Of a stretch of 64,000 nucleotides of DNA, positions 34,144 through 44,950 are shown piece by piece; positions within the stretch are counted from its first letter, which is position 1, and each line of letters begins with the position of its first letter. Origin of the DNA: Rhinopithecus roxellana (taxonomy: Eukaryota > Chordata > Mammalia > Primates > Cercopithecidae); NCBI RefSeq assembly GCF_007565055.1, contig NC_044565.1, positions 45,767,711 to 45,831,710 on the forward strand, written 5' to 3'. The notes under the pieces are model-generated. The model ran no database searches. It was not told the origin of the DNA and saw only the letters and a list, made by a program, of their open reading frames with translations. Made by a program: the position numbers and the translations under genes.

Positions 34144-34950
34144 TTGCTGCAACGGCCCTGATGGTCAAAGACACTAACAAACTGGCCATGGGCCAAGAAT
34201 TGCAAGTCACCACCCCCATGCTGTCGAAGGCATCCTCCGACAACCCCCTGATCGATGGCTCAGCAATGCTCGGCTTACCCATTACCAAGGGCTGTTGCTA
34301 AACCCCCTCAGAATAACATTTAAGCCCCCGACAACCCTAAACCCAGCGTCGTTGCTGCCAGACCCAGACTTAAGTAAGACGCTCCACAACTGTGCTGAAA
34401 TACTAGCCCAGGTGCATGGAGTCAGAGAAGACCTCCAGGACCAACCGCTGCCAGATGCGTATCTCACCTGGTTCACTGACGGAAGCAGCTTCGTTCACCA
34501 AGGACAGAGGTATGCGGGGGCGGCGGTAACCTCAGAGACTGAGATAATTTGGGCTGAGCCTTTACCTCCAGGAACATCGGCTCAAAAAGCTGAGTTAATA
34601 GCCTTGGCACAAGCCCTAAAACTAGGCAAAGGCCGTAAACTGACAGTGTATACTGACAGCCGGTATGCATTTGCCACCGCCCACATACATGGGGCTATAT
34701 ACAGAGAGAGGGGGCTTCTCACAGCTGAAGGAAAAGACATTAAAAATAAAGAAGAAATCTTAAATCTTCTGGCTGCCCTTTGGGAACCCAGAAAGCTGGC
34801 TATCGTCCACTGTCCGGGACATCAAAAAGCCACTAACCCAGTCACTCGAGGTAACAACCTGGCTGACCAGACTGCAAAAGACGTGGCTAAAACCACTCCT
34901 CAGCTGCTGACCCTCCAGCTGCCTGATCCCGGGCCCAGAGAGTTGCCCTT
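34144..34950 (+). pseudogene. pol: pol: connection and RNase H domain
   Basis: After the break near 34105-34135 the homology runs in a second frame for about 80 bases, then changes again at a C5 run (34213-34217) and stays open. The RNase H acidic residues are visible in TDGSS (near 34475), KAELIAL, YTDSR and NLADQ. The domain would degrade the RNA strand of RNA-DNA hybrids. Two nearby frame breaks separate it from reverse transcriptase. Confidence 0.88.
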
Positions 34951-36164
34951 TCACCCAGAATACTCAGAAGAAGACCTCCAGTGGATAAATAAACTCCCCG
35001 GAACACAGGTCAGTAATCAGTGGTGGAAGGATTCTAACAACAATACCATTCTCCCAGACAGGTTGGGGCAGCGAGTAATAGCACAAATCCACCAAAGCAC
35101 TCATCTGGGCCCGCAGCGGATGTTAAATTTGATTCAACACACGGAACTAAAAATTAAAAACGCCCCTGAAAAAAATAGACGCCACGGTTAAAAACTGTGT
35201 AGTATGTCAACTCAATAACGCCAGTCACGGGACCCAGACCTTGGGAAAAAGACAAAGGGGAGACAGACCTGGTATATATTGGGAAATTGACTTCACTGAA
35301 ATAAAGCCAGGAAAATATGGATACAAATATTTACTAGTTTTTATAGATACATTTTCAGGATGGGCAGAAGCTTTCCCAACAAAGAAAGAAACTGCACAGA
35401 TTGTAGCCAAAAAGATCCTAGAAGAGATCCTGCCCAGGTATGGCTTTCCAGTCATGATAGGGTCGGATAATGGGCCGGCCTTCACCGCAAAGGTAAGTCA
35501 GGAACTGGCTTCCATCCTTGGGGCTAATTGGAAACTGCATTGTGCTTATCGACCCCAAAGCTCAGGTCAGGTAGAAAGAATGAATAGAACATTAAAAGAG
35601 ACCCTAACTAAATTGACCATGGAGACTGGCGCTAACTGGGTAGTCCTCCTCCCCTACGCTCTGTTCCGGACACATAACTCTCCTTATAAACTAGGACTTA
35701 CCCCTTATGAAATAATGTATGGCAAACCACCCGCTATCATCCCTAACCTTAAAGGCAATCTCCTCAAAGCTGACACAGATAATGGTCTTGAACTTTTGTT
35801 TTCCTTACAAGCCCTACAGAGAGTTCATGAGGAAGTCTGGCCCAAGCTAAAAGAACTATATGAAGCTGGGCCTCCACCCATTCCACATCAGTACAAACCG
35901 GGAGACTGGGTCCTCGTCAAGCGCCACCGACAAGAAACCCTAGAACCCCGGTGGAAAGGACCATTCCAGGTGATCCTGACTACGCCTACGGCCCTCAAAG
36001 TAGAAGGCATCGCCGCCTGGATTCATCACACCCACGCCAAGCCTATAGACCCGCTCTCGGACCTTGTTACATCCTCGACGGGAGAGGCAACAACCTGGAC
36101 AGTTGACCAGACCAAAGAAAACCCTCTAAAACTTGTTCTACGCCGTCAGCAACCTAAACTGTAA
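34951..36164 (+). pseudogene. pol: pol: integrase domain
   Basis: The N-terminal zinc-binding His pair (H-x3-H) lies near 35090-35105 in the RNase H frame. The Cys pair (C-x2-C) is at 35196-35207 in another frame, so an A7 run at 35169-35175 marks a frame break that ends the first frame at TAA 35189-35191. Downstream the core is open to TAA 36162-36164 with the catalytic triad D-59-D-35-E in 'IDFTEI', 'SDNGPAF' and 'GQVERMN', and a C-terminal GPF-type DNA-binding region. Integrase joins viral DNA to the host chromosome. The core and C-terminus are well preserved. Confidence 0.92.
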
Positions 36165-37251
36165 CTATGACACCTACCTCCTTTATAACTCTTCTACTCT
36201 TATGGATCCCTTGTGGGGAGACCCAGGCGAACCCAGCAACATCCCCTTTCGCTTGGCGTTTCTTCCTAACTGAGAACTGGACCAATTATGCTCAGACAGA
36301 ACAAAAGGGCTATGTATTAGGCACTGCTGATTGTCCCCCTGGGGGTTGTAGCACTCCCATCTATCTAAATTTCACTGATTTTAAACACCAGCCAGGAAAG
36401 GCAGACCCGCAATTTGTTTTCTCTTTGACCAATCACTCTCTTATTGTAATAACTCATGGGTAGAACAAAGTGTCGGCTGTCCATATAGGTCCTGCAAAAT
36501 CCACACTGTTAAAATCCTAAAGACTTCTGAGTCCCTATCCAGTCAAACGTGGCAGTCACACAATTTCTTTAAAACTACATCAGGCTACACCTGGGTTATC
36601 TGGGACCCCTGGGACCCCCGCTGGACTTCCCAGCAAAAAGGGGCCATGTACATGACTTCAGGAACAACCTGGCCTAGTAGCCGTCTCTTTCTCTGGCGTT
36701 CCCTTGTTCAGATCCAGACCACCCTACACGCGGCTATACAGAACCAGGAAAGAGAATTAAATGTCCAGCTTTCAACTTTAACTCCTACCCGCCCCTTTTC
36801 CTGGTTATCCCTATTAAGAGAAGGGTTAGAAATCACAAACGCCACTGGCCTAGGCAATCTCTCTGCATGCTTCTTCTGCGCGGCTCTAGGGCGACCGCCG
36901 TTAACTGCAGTTCCACTTCCAGGCCCGTCTAACACTTCTCTCAGCCTAAACCCTAACAATAGCCACATACCACCCCCGATCCCTGACGTCCCCTTGTTCC
37001 TAAACCCTGGACAGACACAAGTTTCCTTTTGTTATTCAAATGCCAGCACTACCCTCTGTAATACAACTTCCACTCCCAACTCAACCCTCTTTGCCCCTCC
37101 CGGTTCTTTCTTCTGGTGCAATGGGACCCTATATAAGAACCTTTCCACTCCGGCCACTATAACCCTACTGTGTCTCCCTGTCACGCTAGTCCCCCAACTA
37201 ACCTTGCGCACCCCTGCAGAATTTTCCAGGTGGGACTCCGCCCCTTTCCCT

Positions 37252-37263
37252 AGACCAAAACGA
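37252..37263 (+). other. env subunit cleavage site RPKR
   Basis: The basic tetrapeptide is followed by a hydrophobic stretch (AIFLPLVAG), marking the boundary of surface and transmembrane subunits. Confidence 0.8.
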
Positions 37264-37509
37264 GCTATATTCCTCCCCCTAGTAGCCGGAGTCTCACTCA
37301 CCACGTCCTTAGTTGCTGCAGGACTAGCCAGGGAAGCTTTAGGCCACTCCCTTATCAGCACTGCAAAACTCTCTCATCAATTCTCCATAGCTATGGAAGC
37401 TTCCGCCAAATCCCTTGCCTCATTACAGAGACAACTGACCTCCCTTGCCCAAGTTACTTTACAAAACCGCCATGCACTAGACCTGTTAATGGCCGAAAAA
37501 GGAGGGACC

Positions 37510-37536
37510 TGTCTCTTCCTCAGAGAAGATTGTTGT
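37510..37536 (+). other. env CX6CC motif
   Basis: Cys-six-Cys-Cys in the transmembrane subunit, adjoining the conserved 'LQNR'-type segment. Together with CXXC in the surface subunit it indicates a covalently linked gamma-type envelope. Confidence 0.85.
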
Positions 37537-37865
37537 TTCTACATAAATGAATCTGGACTCGTAGAAACGCGAGTTCAACAGCTACATAAACTCAGCCTAG
37601 AATTGCAGAAACAACAATTCACCTCTGCTGCCAACAGCTGGTGGAATTCCTCCATGTACTCCCTTCTAGTGCCTCTCATAGGACCATTCATAAGTATACG
37701 TCTCTTACTCACTATAGGACCATGTATAATAAACAGATTAACAAACTTTGTAAAAGAAAGACTCAACACTGTCCAGCTTATGGTCCTGAGAGCCCAGTAC
37801 CAACCTGTACTCACCGAGACTTCCGAGTCAGACATATGAGACCCAAGATTGGCTCTCAAGGTACT

Positions 37866-37880
37866 AGAGAGAGGGGGAAA
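37866..37880 (+). other. Polypurine tract
   Basis: 'gagagagggggaaa' lies directly against the TG that opens the 3' LTR, the position from which plus-strand DNA synthesis is primed. Confidence 0.85.
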
Positions 37881-38286
37881 TGCGGAGTGGAGAAATACTA
37901 AATATCAGAGGTCAGAAAAGTCAGGAAACTCCCCTTAATGCTAGAACAACAAGGTTATCTGGAAGGTCCCTAGCAGGGCAAACGGCCGTTTGTGGTTTGG
38001 TCAAAGGGCGGGAACCAATGAACAACTGACTAATGTTTAACTTTAAATGTCAGCCAATTGTAAACCTACAACTGTAAAAATCCCCAGTGACTCTGTAACT
38101 TGCTGTAACTTGTTTGTGTCTGACTATAAAAGACGGCTGAGCACTGAGCTCGAGGTCTCTCCCTAGGATCTGATGCCTAGCCGGAGAGATCTGAGTTTGA
38201 ACTCGAAATAAAGCGATCCCTGCCGCTTGGCTTTGTCTCTGGACTCTGGTGGTTGCTTTTGGGTCATCGCGGGTCTGGGCATTACA
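37881..38286 (+). repeat. 3' LTR, 406 bp
   Basis: Same length and structure as the 5' LTR, with TATA at 38125-38132 and AATAAA at 38207-38212. Three of the 11 differences cluster in the first 12 bases and three more at about 38191-38198. Confidence 0.97.
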
Positions 38287-38290
38287 CAGA
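38287..38290. other. Right target site duplication CAGA
   Basis: Identical to 30165-30168, which shows that both LTRs come from a single integration and were not exchanged by recombination with another locus. Confidence 0.92.
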
Positions 38291-38645
38291 CTGTCCTAGA
38301 TTTCATGCATCCATCCCTATTTCCAGGCCTTGCTTCCCAACAACACCCTTCTACTGCTGATCAAGTTTGTCACAAACTCCAATTCTCAAAGCTGACCCCT
38401 TCATATTTAGGGTCTCCTGATGTCATACTTCTCTGCCATAGATTTTGATTTGGGAGCTAGCTTTTCATAGTACCCAGCTTATCCCCAGTCAAGACAAAAA
38501 AGCATAGAAGTTGTTTGAGAGAAACCAATGTTTTCCTTACATCAAATCCTGATAGGAATTTAGTCAAATGTCCTATCATAAATACATACTTTTAGTTTGA
38601 TAATGGAAACATCCAAAGCAAGACACAACATCCCCACAAGTCACA
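38291..38645. other. Unassigned downstream flank
   Basis: No gene or named repeat is seen. Confidence 0.4.
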
Positions 38646-39610
38646 AAGTAAATGATTATTCATTTGTATAAAATAAAAGTATGAAATTTCTAAGCAGGGT
38701 TAAAAGACAACTGACAGACTTGGAAGTTTTACAGCATGTAAAATAAAGAAAGAATTAATGAGAGCTCTCCAAGTTAACAGGAAAAGAACAAAAAACTAAG
38801 GAACAGGAAATTCACAGGAAATACATTTAAATGCCAGATAAACACATGAAAAGATTCCTGACATTGCTAAGAATGAGGAAAATACAATTTTTTCAAGTGA
38901 AGTACTATTTTTTATTCATCAGATAGGTGGAAATTCAAAAGTTTGATAATATCAAGTTTTTACAAGGGTGTAGGGAATAGCACTCTCACACTCTTATCTG
39001 TGGACATATAAATGGTACAAACTTTGCAAAGGTTAATTTGGCAATATCCATCTCAATATAAATACAAAACCCTTTAACCATTGATTACACTTCTAGGACT
39101 TTATTAGCATATGACATAGTTTGGCTGTGTCCCCACCCAAATCTCATCTTGAATTGTAACTCCCACAGTTCCCACATGTCATGGGAGGAGCCTGGTGGGA
39201 GGTGACTGGATTATAGGGGTGGGTCTTTCCTGTGCTGTTCTCATGATAGTGAATAAGTCTCAAGAGATCTGATGGTTTTAAAACCAGGAGTTTCCCTGCA
39301 CAAGCTCTCTCTTTGCCTGCTGCCATCCACATAAGATGTGAGTTGCTCCTCCTGGCCTTTTGCCATGATTGTGAGGCCTCCCCAGCCACGTGGAAATGTA
39401 AGTCCACTAAACCTGTTTCTTTTGTAAATTACTGAGTCTCAGGTATGTCTTTATCAGCAGCATGAAAACAGACTAATACAGCATATATCCACAAAAACAC
39501 AAGTAGTCAGATTTTAACCACAGCATTTCTTGAAACAGTGAAAAATGTGAACAATCTAACTTTCCATTAATAATGAAGTATTTAAAAAAGAAACAACTAT
39601 GATATAGCCC
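38646..39610 (+). repeat. L1M ORF2 3' segment, split by a solo LTR
   Basis: Phrases such as 'tttacaagggtgtagggaat' and 'ggcaatatccatctcaatat' belong to old sense-strand L1 sequence. It continues after the inserted LTR with 'atccacaaaaacacaagtag'. It is heavily decayed. Confidence 0.65.
39112..39480 (+). repeat. THE1-type MaLR solo LTR
   Basis: It starts 'tgacatagtttggctgtgtc' and ends 'acagactaataca', a THE1/MST-class LTR of about 369 bp. A perfect 5-bp duplication, gcata, flanks it at 39107-39111 and 39481-39485. No internal MaLR sequence remains. Confidence 0.9.
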
Positions 39611-39721
39611 AGGAGTTAGAAATCTATTGGTCCCTGAGCCAAATGTGGCCTGCATCCTGCCTTAGTACTGTCTCCAAGCTAAGAATTGTTTTGAAAGAAT
39701 TGAGGACAAGGAGGACAAATA

Positions 39722-39915
39722 AGAGGACTCCATCTCTACAAAAAAAAAAAAAAAAAATTTAAAACTAGCCAGGCACAGTGGCACGTGCCTGTAGTCCCAG
39801 CTACTCAGGAGGCTGAGATGAGAGAATCTCTTGAGCCCAGGAGGTCGGTGAGCTGTGACCATGCCACAGCAGTCAAACCTGTGTAATAGAGAGAGACCTG
39901 TCTTTAAAAAAAGAA
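39722..39915 (+). repeat. Alu fragment, sense
   Basis: 'ccatctctac' and an A tract precede 'gccaggcacagtggcacgtg', and it ends near 'gagagacctgtct'. The left part of the element is missing. A GAAA/GGAA tail follows to about 39955. Confidence 0.8.
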
Positions 39916-40100
39916 AGGAAGGAAGGAAGGAATGAAAGAAAAGGAAAGAAAATAAATTCTACTTTATTTTGGGCTTAATTCTTTCCTGTCACATTTTTTT
40001 TTTCTTTTAACACGGTGGAAGATGTGTGTGTTGGGGGGCGGGGGTGTGTATGTAAATCTTTAGTACCTCAATGTACTGTAAGTTTTAGAGTATGAAGGGA

Positions 40101-40371
40101 GGCTGGGCATGGTGGCTCATGCCTGTAATCTCTGCACTTTGGGAGGCTGAGGCAGGCAGGCTGCTTGACCCCAGGAGTTCAAGACCAGCCTGGGCAACAT
40201 GGTGAAACCCTATTCTACAAAAAAATATAAAAATCAGCCATGCATAGTGGTGCATGCCTGTAGTCCAAGCTACTCAGGGGGTGAGGCAGATGGATCAACT
40301 GAACCCAGGAGGTCAAGGCGGTAGTGAACTGTGATGGTGCTACTGCACTCCAGCCTGGGTGACAGAGCGAG
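40101..40371 (+). repeat. AluJ-like, sense
   Basis: It runs from 'ggctgggcatggtggctc' to 'ctgggtgacagagcgag', with many substitutions and 'gcttgaccccaggagttcaa' typical of old Alus. Confidence 0.88.
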
Positions 40372-40521
40372 AAGAAAGGAAAGAAAGGAAGAAAGGGACG
40401 AAGAGAGAGAGAGAGAGCGAGAGAGAGGAAGGAAGTAAGGAAGTAAGGAGGGAGGGAGGGAGGGAGGGAGGGAGGGAGGGAAGGAAGGAAGGAAGGAAGG
40501 AAGGAAGGAAGGAAGGAAGGA

Positions 40522-40559
<38 letters not shown>

Positions 40560-40562
40560 GAA
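40366..40562. repeat. Long purine microsatellite (GGGA/GGAA/GA)n
   Basis: Almost 200 bp of almost pure purine with successive GAAA, GA, GGGA, GGAA and GA blocks grown from the Alu tail. Only rare pyrimidines interrupt it. Confidence 0.95.
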
Positions 40563-42547
40563 AGGAAATCTGAATATAAACTCTACGTCAAGTTAGCGAT
40601 CCTGATCTTTAGCCTAGCATAGACAGTATGATACTATGTATCTCATAGAGTAAAATATCTCTTAAACATTGCATTTATGGGAGCCTCCTTGTGTCATATC
40701 AGTACACAGGAAGAGAAGCCCTGAACAACCAAGAAACAAACAAAAAAAGGAGACCTGAATCACTTGCTGTTGGGTTTTTTGTTTGTTTGTTTGTTTGTTT
40801 AATAATTGTAGCAGGAGAAAAAGTAGTGGAAATATCCTAACAGGCAAAATGCTACCCATCTGCGTCTTGTATGGCATTGCTTAAACTCTGAGAACAGGGG
40901 GAACTGATTCCTCTGCCCAGATTTCCCATGATAGTGGCAGCTTAAAAACAAAACAAAACTGGACTTGACTCTCACAAAGTATTTTTCTTAAAAGCCTTGC
41001 AAAAGATCCTAACGGTTTTCAAAGGCCAGGCCTTAAAAGCAAAATGATTTTGCAAAAGCCAACTCTGGTTTTGTTGAAACTACCATGGCCAAATGAAAAC
41101 TTCACCAATCTTTCATGAGTTAAAGCAGCCCCAGAGCAGCATACCAAGCAAATGGCAAGGCTACGGTCAATGTAACTTACATTGAGAAAATAATGACAGT
41201 TCATATTTGAAGGAGCTCAGAGTCAAGCTTTATCCCCAAACAGAGACTCATTAAGCAAACAGTGTACTAACCACAGCGTACCCTACAGGGATAAGTTCAG
41301 ACCTCTTGGCATATGAGATGTTAGGGCTGGAGCAACTCTGAACTTCTTTTATAAAGGCATGAAAAACATGAGAAGCATGCCTCTGAACCTAAGCCAACAC
41401 GTAAGACTGCCATGCCCTCCTGTTTGGACAAGAAATTGAAAAACACTTAACCTTCAGGTGGTTATCTGTCCTTATTGTGTTATTCTAATCCGTAATATTC
41501 TGAAGATAGAAAACTAAGGCTAAAATTTGAGTTAACTGGGAATAGGGTGAGGAAGACCTTTTATCTAAACCCAACTTCACATTGCCAATTACTATCACTA
41601 ATATTACTACTTTTTCCTCTCCTATCAGTAGACTTCAGCGTGTACTATAGGTTTATTTGCCAAAAAATTGTATAGATCTGTTTTGGAAGAAAATGCTGTG
41701 TTTGAGGAGCAAATGATATGAGGCAACAATGCTTGTTGGAAAAAACACAATGAAAAGAAAAAGGAAACAGCAATCCAAGGAAATTGAAAAACAAGGAAAA
41801 ACAAAGTGAGTGATGAAATCATATAATGAGGAAATCCGTAAAGCAAGATTAGGACATGCACACAGAGAAATAAATATAAAATGGAGAAGGGAAAAAGCAA
41901 GGAGCAAACATAAGAAAAATTTTTAAATGACAAAGGAACAGAAAAGGGCATAGGAAAACAGGGTTAGAGGAATTGAGGGACTAAGCACTTGTAGGACAAG
42001 AAGAACACACTTGCAAACATTTCAGAAAGCACCTAGGTAATGGGACAAAATGATCTTGGAAAATGTTTGTCTTTGAGATGTTTTACATTTGCATTATTTG
42101 GTCCTGTATTAATTGCAGCAAATAAGGTATTTTTAATTGTGTTCAGGTACCAAGCAATGTAAGTCAGACTTTTTAAACTATCAATGTATAATTATGCCTC
42201 GGAACTTTTTCCCCAATAAGCATATAAGCAGATGAAGTCAATATAAAGTTACTATGATGGAAAAATACGATGAGTATTAAGGAGTCCTGTGGGGGTAATT
42301 ATGCGTGGCAGAACACAAAAACACCTAAGCTTTCCCCTTAGAGAAATATTAGGAATTTCAAATAGAGGAGAACACAGTCTAAGGGTCAAGCAAGCTTAGT
42401 ATCTTGGCCTGATGCATAATAGAAGCAAAATTAGACTCATACTTAACTGATCCATTTCTCACAGAGGAAATTATTTCAGTCATACCATTCTAAAGCCATC
42501 TTAATATAGAAATTCTTAACACAGAAACTTGAAGACTGTAGCCAGTA
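40563..42547. other. Unassigned DNA
   Basis: No gene or named mobile element is recognised. A short GTTT repeat lies near 40775-40800. Confidence 0.4.
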
Positions 42548-42668
42548 AGCCAGTCACAATGGCACACACGTGCAGTCCCAGCTACTCAGAGTATTGCTTG
42601 TGCCCAGGAGTTCGAGACTGGCCTGGGCAAAGCAGTGAGACCCTGTCTCTTAAATAAATAAACAAATA
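42548..42668 (+). repeat. Alu-related monomer
   Basis: 'gtgcagtcccagctactcag' and 'gagaccctgtctctt' with an AAAT tail indicate a free left-arm-type Alu monomer or a decayed fragment. Confidence 0.7.
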
Positions 42669-42767
42669 AAGCCTGCAGCCAGTAATGTGAACAGATAAAA
42701 AAATTACAACTTCTAATAATATCTTCCCAAATTTTGAAGCCAGCTTTTCTTTTCTTATTTAACTTCT

Positions 42768-43856
42768 AAAATGTTGTGGTATGCAAAATTTTGGCCTGCA
42801 TGGTCTTTGCCCCTGGGATTACTCCTACGGTTATGGTTCATTACATGGTAAAAGGATGTTAATGATCTAATGAATGTTTCTAATCGGCTAACCCTAAAAT
42901 AGGTAAATTACTCTGGATTATCCAAGGGGACCCCAAATAATCACATTTACCCTTAAAAGCAGGAGAGGAAGTCAGAGAGATGTAATAGAAAAGGAAGTCA
43001 AAGGAATTGAAAGTATGAGAAAGATGTAATGTGCTGTTGTGGGCTCAAAGGTGAAGGGGGCTGTGTAGGAGGCATGAGAAGGAACTGAACTCTGCCAACA
43101 ACCTGAGTAAGTTTGTGCTTTAAAATGTAAGTCCTATTATTATTCAGATATGGTGGGCCAAAAGATCAGAAGACAGTTGCCATTGAAAAGACAGTTTGTT
43201 ACAGCTGCCAAAAGGAGGGGGCATGTCACACCACACAGGGAAGCACCAGGGTTGGTCAGGACACAAGAACCCTAATTGTGGTTTCCATAGGAAGAAATGG
43301 GTGAGGCGGAGTATGCAGGTTTAGAACTGGCTAGTTAGAAAAATTACACTGGGTTCTGGAGAACAGATGTTTTCCCCACGTGCCTGGTACCTAGGCCCTG
43401 GGATAACTGAGCAAGTGGAAAAGGGTCCTGAATGTGAATCTGATAAATGAAGTGGTTCGGGTGGGTTTGCTAATTTGCATATGAAAGGTACACTCAAAGG
43501 CAAGTCATCTACTATCTCTAGGAATTGGCTAGCCCTGGGAGGTACAGGCACGGGAGTGCCAGCAAAGTCCCAGATGTCAAAGCATCAGAAATACAGAAAT
43601 AAAAAGGCATGATTAATACCTTGGATACAGCTTGGATATAGGTTCTTCCCAATAGCCACCAAAAAGGAATGCAGCCCTACCAACACCTTGATTTTGGCTT
43701 TGTGAGATCCTGAGCAAAGAATACATGCCATGCCATGCCATGCCATGCCATGCCAGACTTCTGTTCTACAGATCTGTGAGAAAACAAATGGATATTGTTT
43801 TAAGCTGTTAAATTTGTGGCAATTTGTTACAGCAGCAAGAGAAAACTAACACATAT
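42768..43856 (+). repeat. MLT1-type LTR relic with internal foreign segment
   Basis: The left part (42768-43138, 'gttgtggtatgcaaaatttt', 'gatctaatgaatgtttcta') and the right part (about 43612-43856, ending 'gttacagcagcaagagaaaa') read as one old MLT1 LTR. About 470 bp between them do not fit that family and are probably a later insertion of an unrecognised repeat. Confidence 0.5.
43725..43754. repeat. (ATGCC)6 microsatellite
   Basis: Six perfect ATGCC pentamers inside the old LTR. Confidence 0.95.
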
Positions 43857-44379
43857 GCCAAATCTTCTTTGGGGTATGCTTCCAATTAATTCTCTGGGCA
43901 TGCTATATCCTGCAGTACTTTCTGCCCTTTCACAATTACAATCATACAGAAAAAGGCTAATTAGACAAGCTATGTTTGATGACTACTTTTGGCAGGTTTC
44001 CATCAAGTTAAATATAATATGAAAATTCTAATGCTATTCACCATTAGAGTATGGAGGAAAATTAAATCAAGATGTGCTTAGGAAATTACTTCGAGTTTGT
44101 GAAGCTCAAATTCTTAAAAACTTTAAGCATTTGAAGGTTGTGTGAGATAAGGACTGATAATGCAGCACATGTGATCCATTCCTCTTAGGCAAAAAGCTAA
44201 CTGTATTAATATATATATACATTTAGCCTCAACTTCAGATCAAGATAATGTCATAAATTCATGTTTTGGGCCACTCCCCACCCCAAATAAGTTTACAGCA
44301 ATGAAAGATAAAATAGAAATTTGAAAAAAAATAATTGCAGCCAAACTTACAAAAAGACAAACATTTCTGTGGGTCAGAA
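43857..44379. other. Unassigned AT-rich DNA
   Basis: No gene or named repeat is seen. Confidence 0.4.
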
Positions 44380-44570
44380 ACCAAATATTCATTCATTAAT
44401 TTACTTAACAAGCTTTTATACAGCAACAATGTGACAGACATTGTTCTACACAAAGGATGCTGAGCTGAAGAGAATAAAGTTCCTGCTCTTATGAAATTTA
44501 GGTTGCAACAGAAGAGAATTCTAACAGAAACACAGAGCAATAAACTGGTGGATGCAGTAGGCAAAGGCAG
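44380..44570 (-). repeat. L2-like antisense 3' end
   Basis: 'tcattcattaatttacttaac' style start, then 'gacagacattgttctacac' and 'aaagttcctgctcttatgaa', follow the antisense L2 terminus. Confidence 0.6.
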
Positions 44571-44665
44571 ACAGGAATTTACACCCTTAAGGGAAATCAA
44601 GACTATGCATCCAATGTGAGGTAGAAGATGAAATCCAGTCACACTGCTTGAAATAAGAGACTAGG

Positions 44666-44950
44666 GTGGATCCCAGCACTTTGGGAGGCCGAAGTGGGCA
44701 GATTGCCTAAGGTCAGGAGTTTCAGACCAGCCTGGCCAATTTGGTGAAACGCTGTCTCTACTAAAAATACAAAAATTAGCTGGGCATGGTGGCACATGCC
44801 TGTAATCCCAGCTACTCAGAAGGCTGATGCAGGAGAATCACTTGAACCCAGGAAGTGGAGGTTGCAGTGAGCCAGGATCACACCACTGCACTCCAACCTG
44901 TGCAACATAGTAAGACTCTATCCAAAAAAAAAAAAAGAGAGAGAGAAAAT
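44666..44950 (+). repeat. Alu, sense, 5'-truncated
   Basis: It begins at 'atcccagcactttgggagg', so about 25 bp of the 5' end are missing. It ends in an A tail and GAGA repeat. Confidence 0.9.

Larger units (their letters stand above)
36167..37839 (+). pseudogene. env: env, disrupted in surface subunit
   Basis: ATG 36167 lies two bases after the pol stop. A hydrophobic N-terminus ('FITLLLLWIPCGETQA') is a signal peptide. The first frame stops at TAG 36461-36463; homology moves to another frame around 36420-36450 and is then open to 37839. Surface subunit features are several N-glycosylation sites and a CFFC (CXXC) motif at 36868-36879. A furin-type site RPKR is at 37252-37263. The transmembrane subunit has a hydrophobic fusion-peptide-like start, a heptad region, the CX6CC motif at 37510-37536 and a membrane anchor near residues 340-370 of the second frame. 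Total length, about 557 codons, is on the short side for a gammaretroviral Env. It is not functional as read. Confidence 0.9.
30165..38290 (+). mobile_element. Gammaretrovirus-like endogenous provirus, near full length
   Basis: The order is target duplication, LTR, tRNA-Pro primer site, leader, gag, pro-pol, env, polypurine tract, LTR, target duplication. The provirus proper (30169-38286) is 8118 bp and CAGA is duplicated perfectly on both sides. Gag-Pro-Pol motifs (PPPY, one CCHC knuckle, DTGA, YVDD, D-D-35-E) and amber readthrough at the gag end are gammaretroviral. Every gene carries at least one break, so no complete protein set can be made from this copy as read. The LTR length and 4-bp duplication fit CERV1/PtERV1-like primate proviruses; PcEV/BaEV relatives are the alternative. 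The class is certain; the family name is inference. Confidence 0.97.

Noticed and set aside
30169..38286. Reading the provirus as an active, complete virus
   Set aside because: Every gene is interrupted by a stop or frame change in the sequence as given.
43725..43754. Regular short repeats considered as CRISPR-like
   Set aside because: Pentamer microsatellite with no spacers, in a primate genome.
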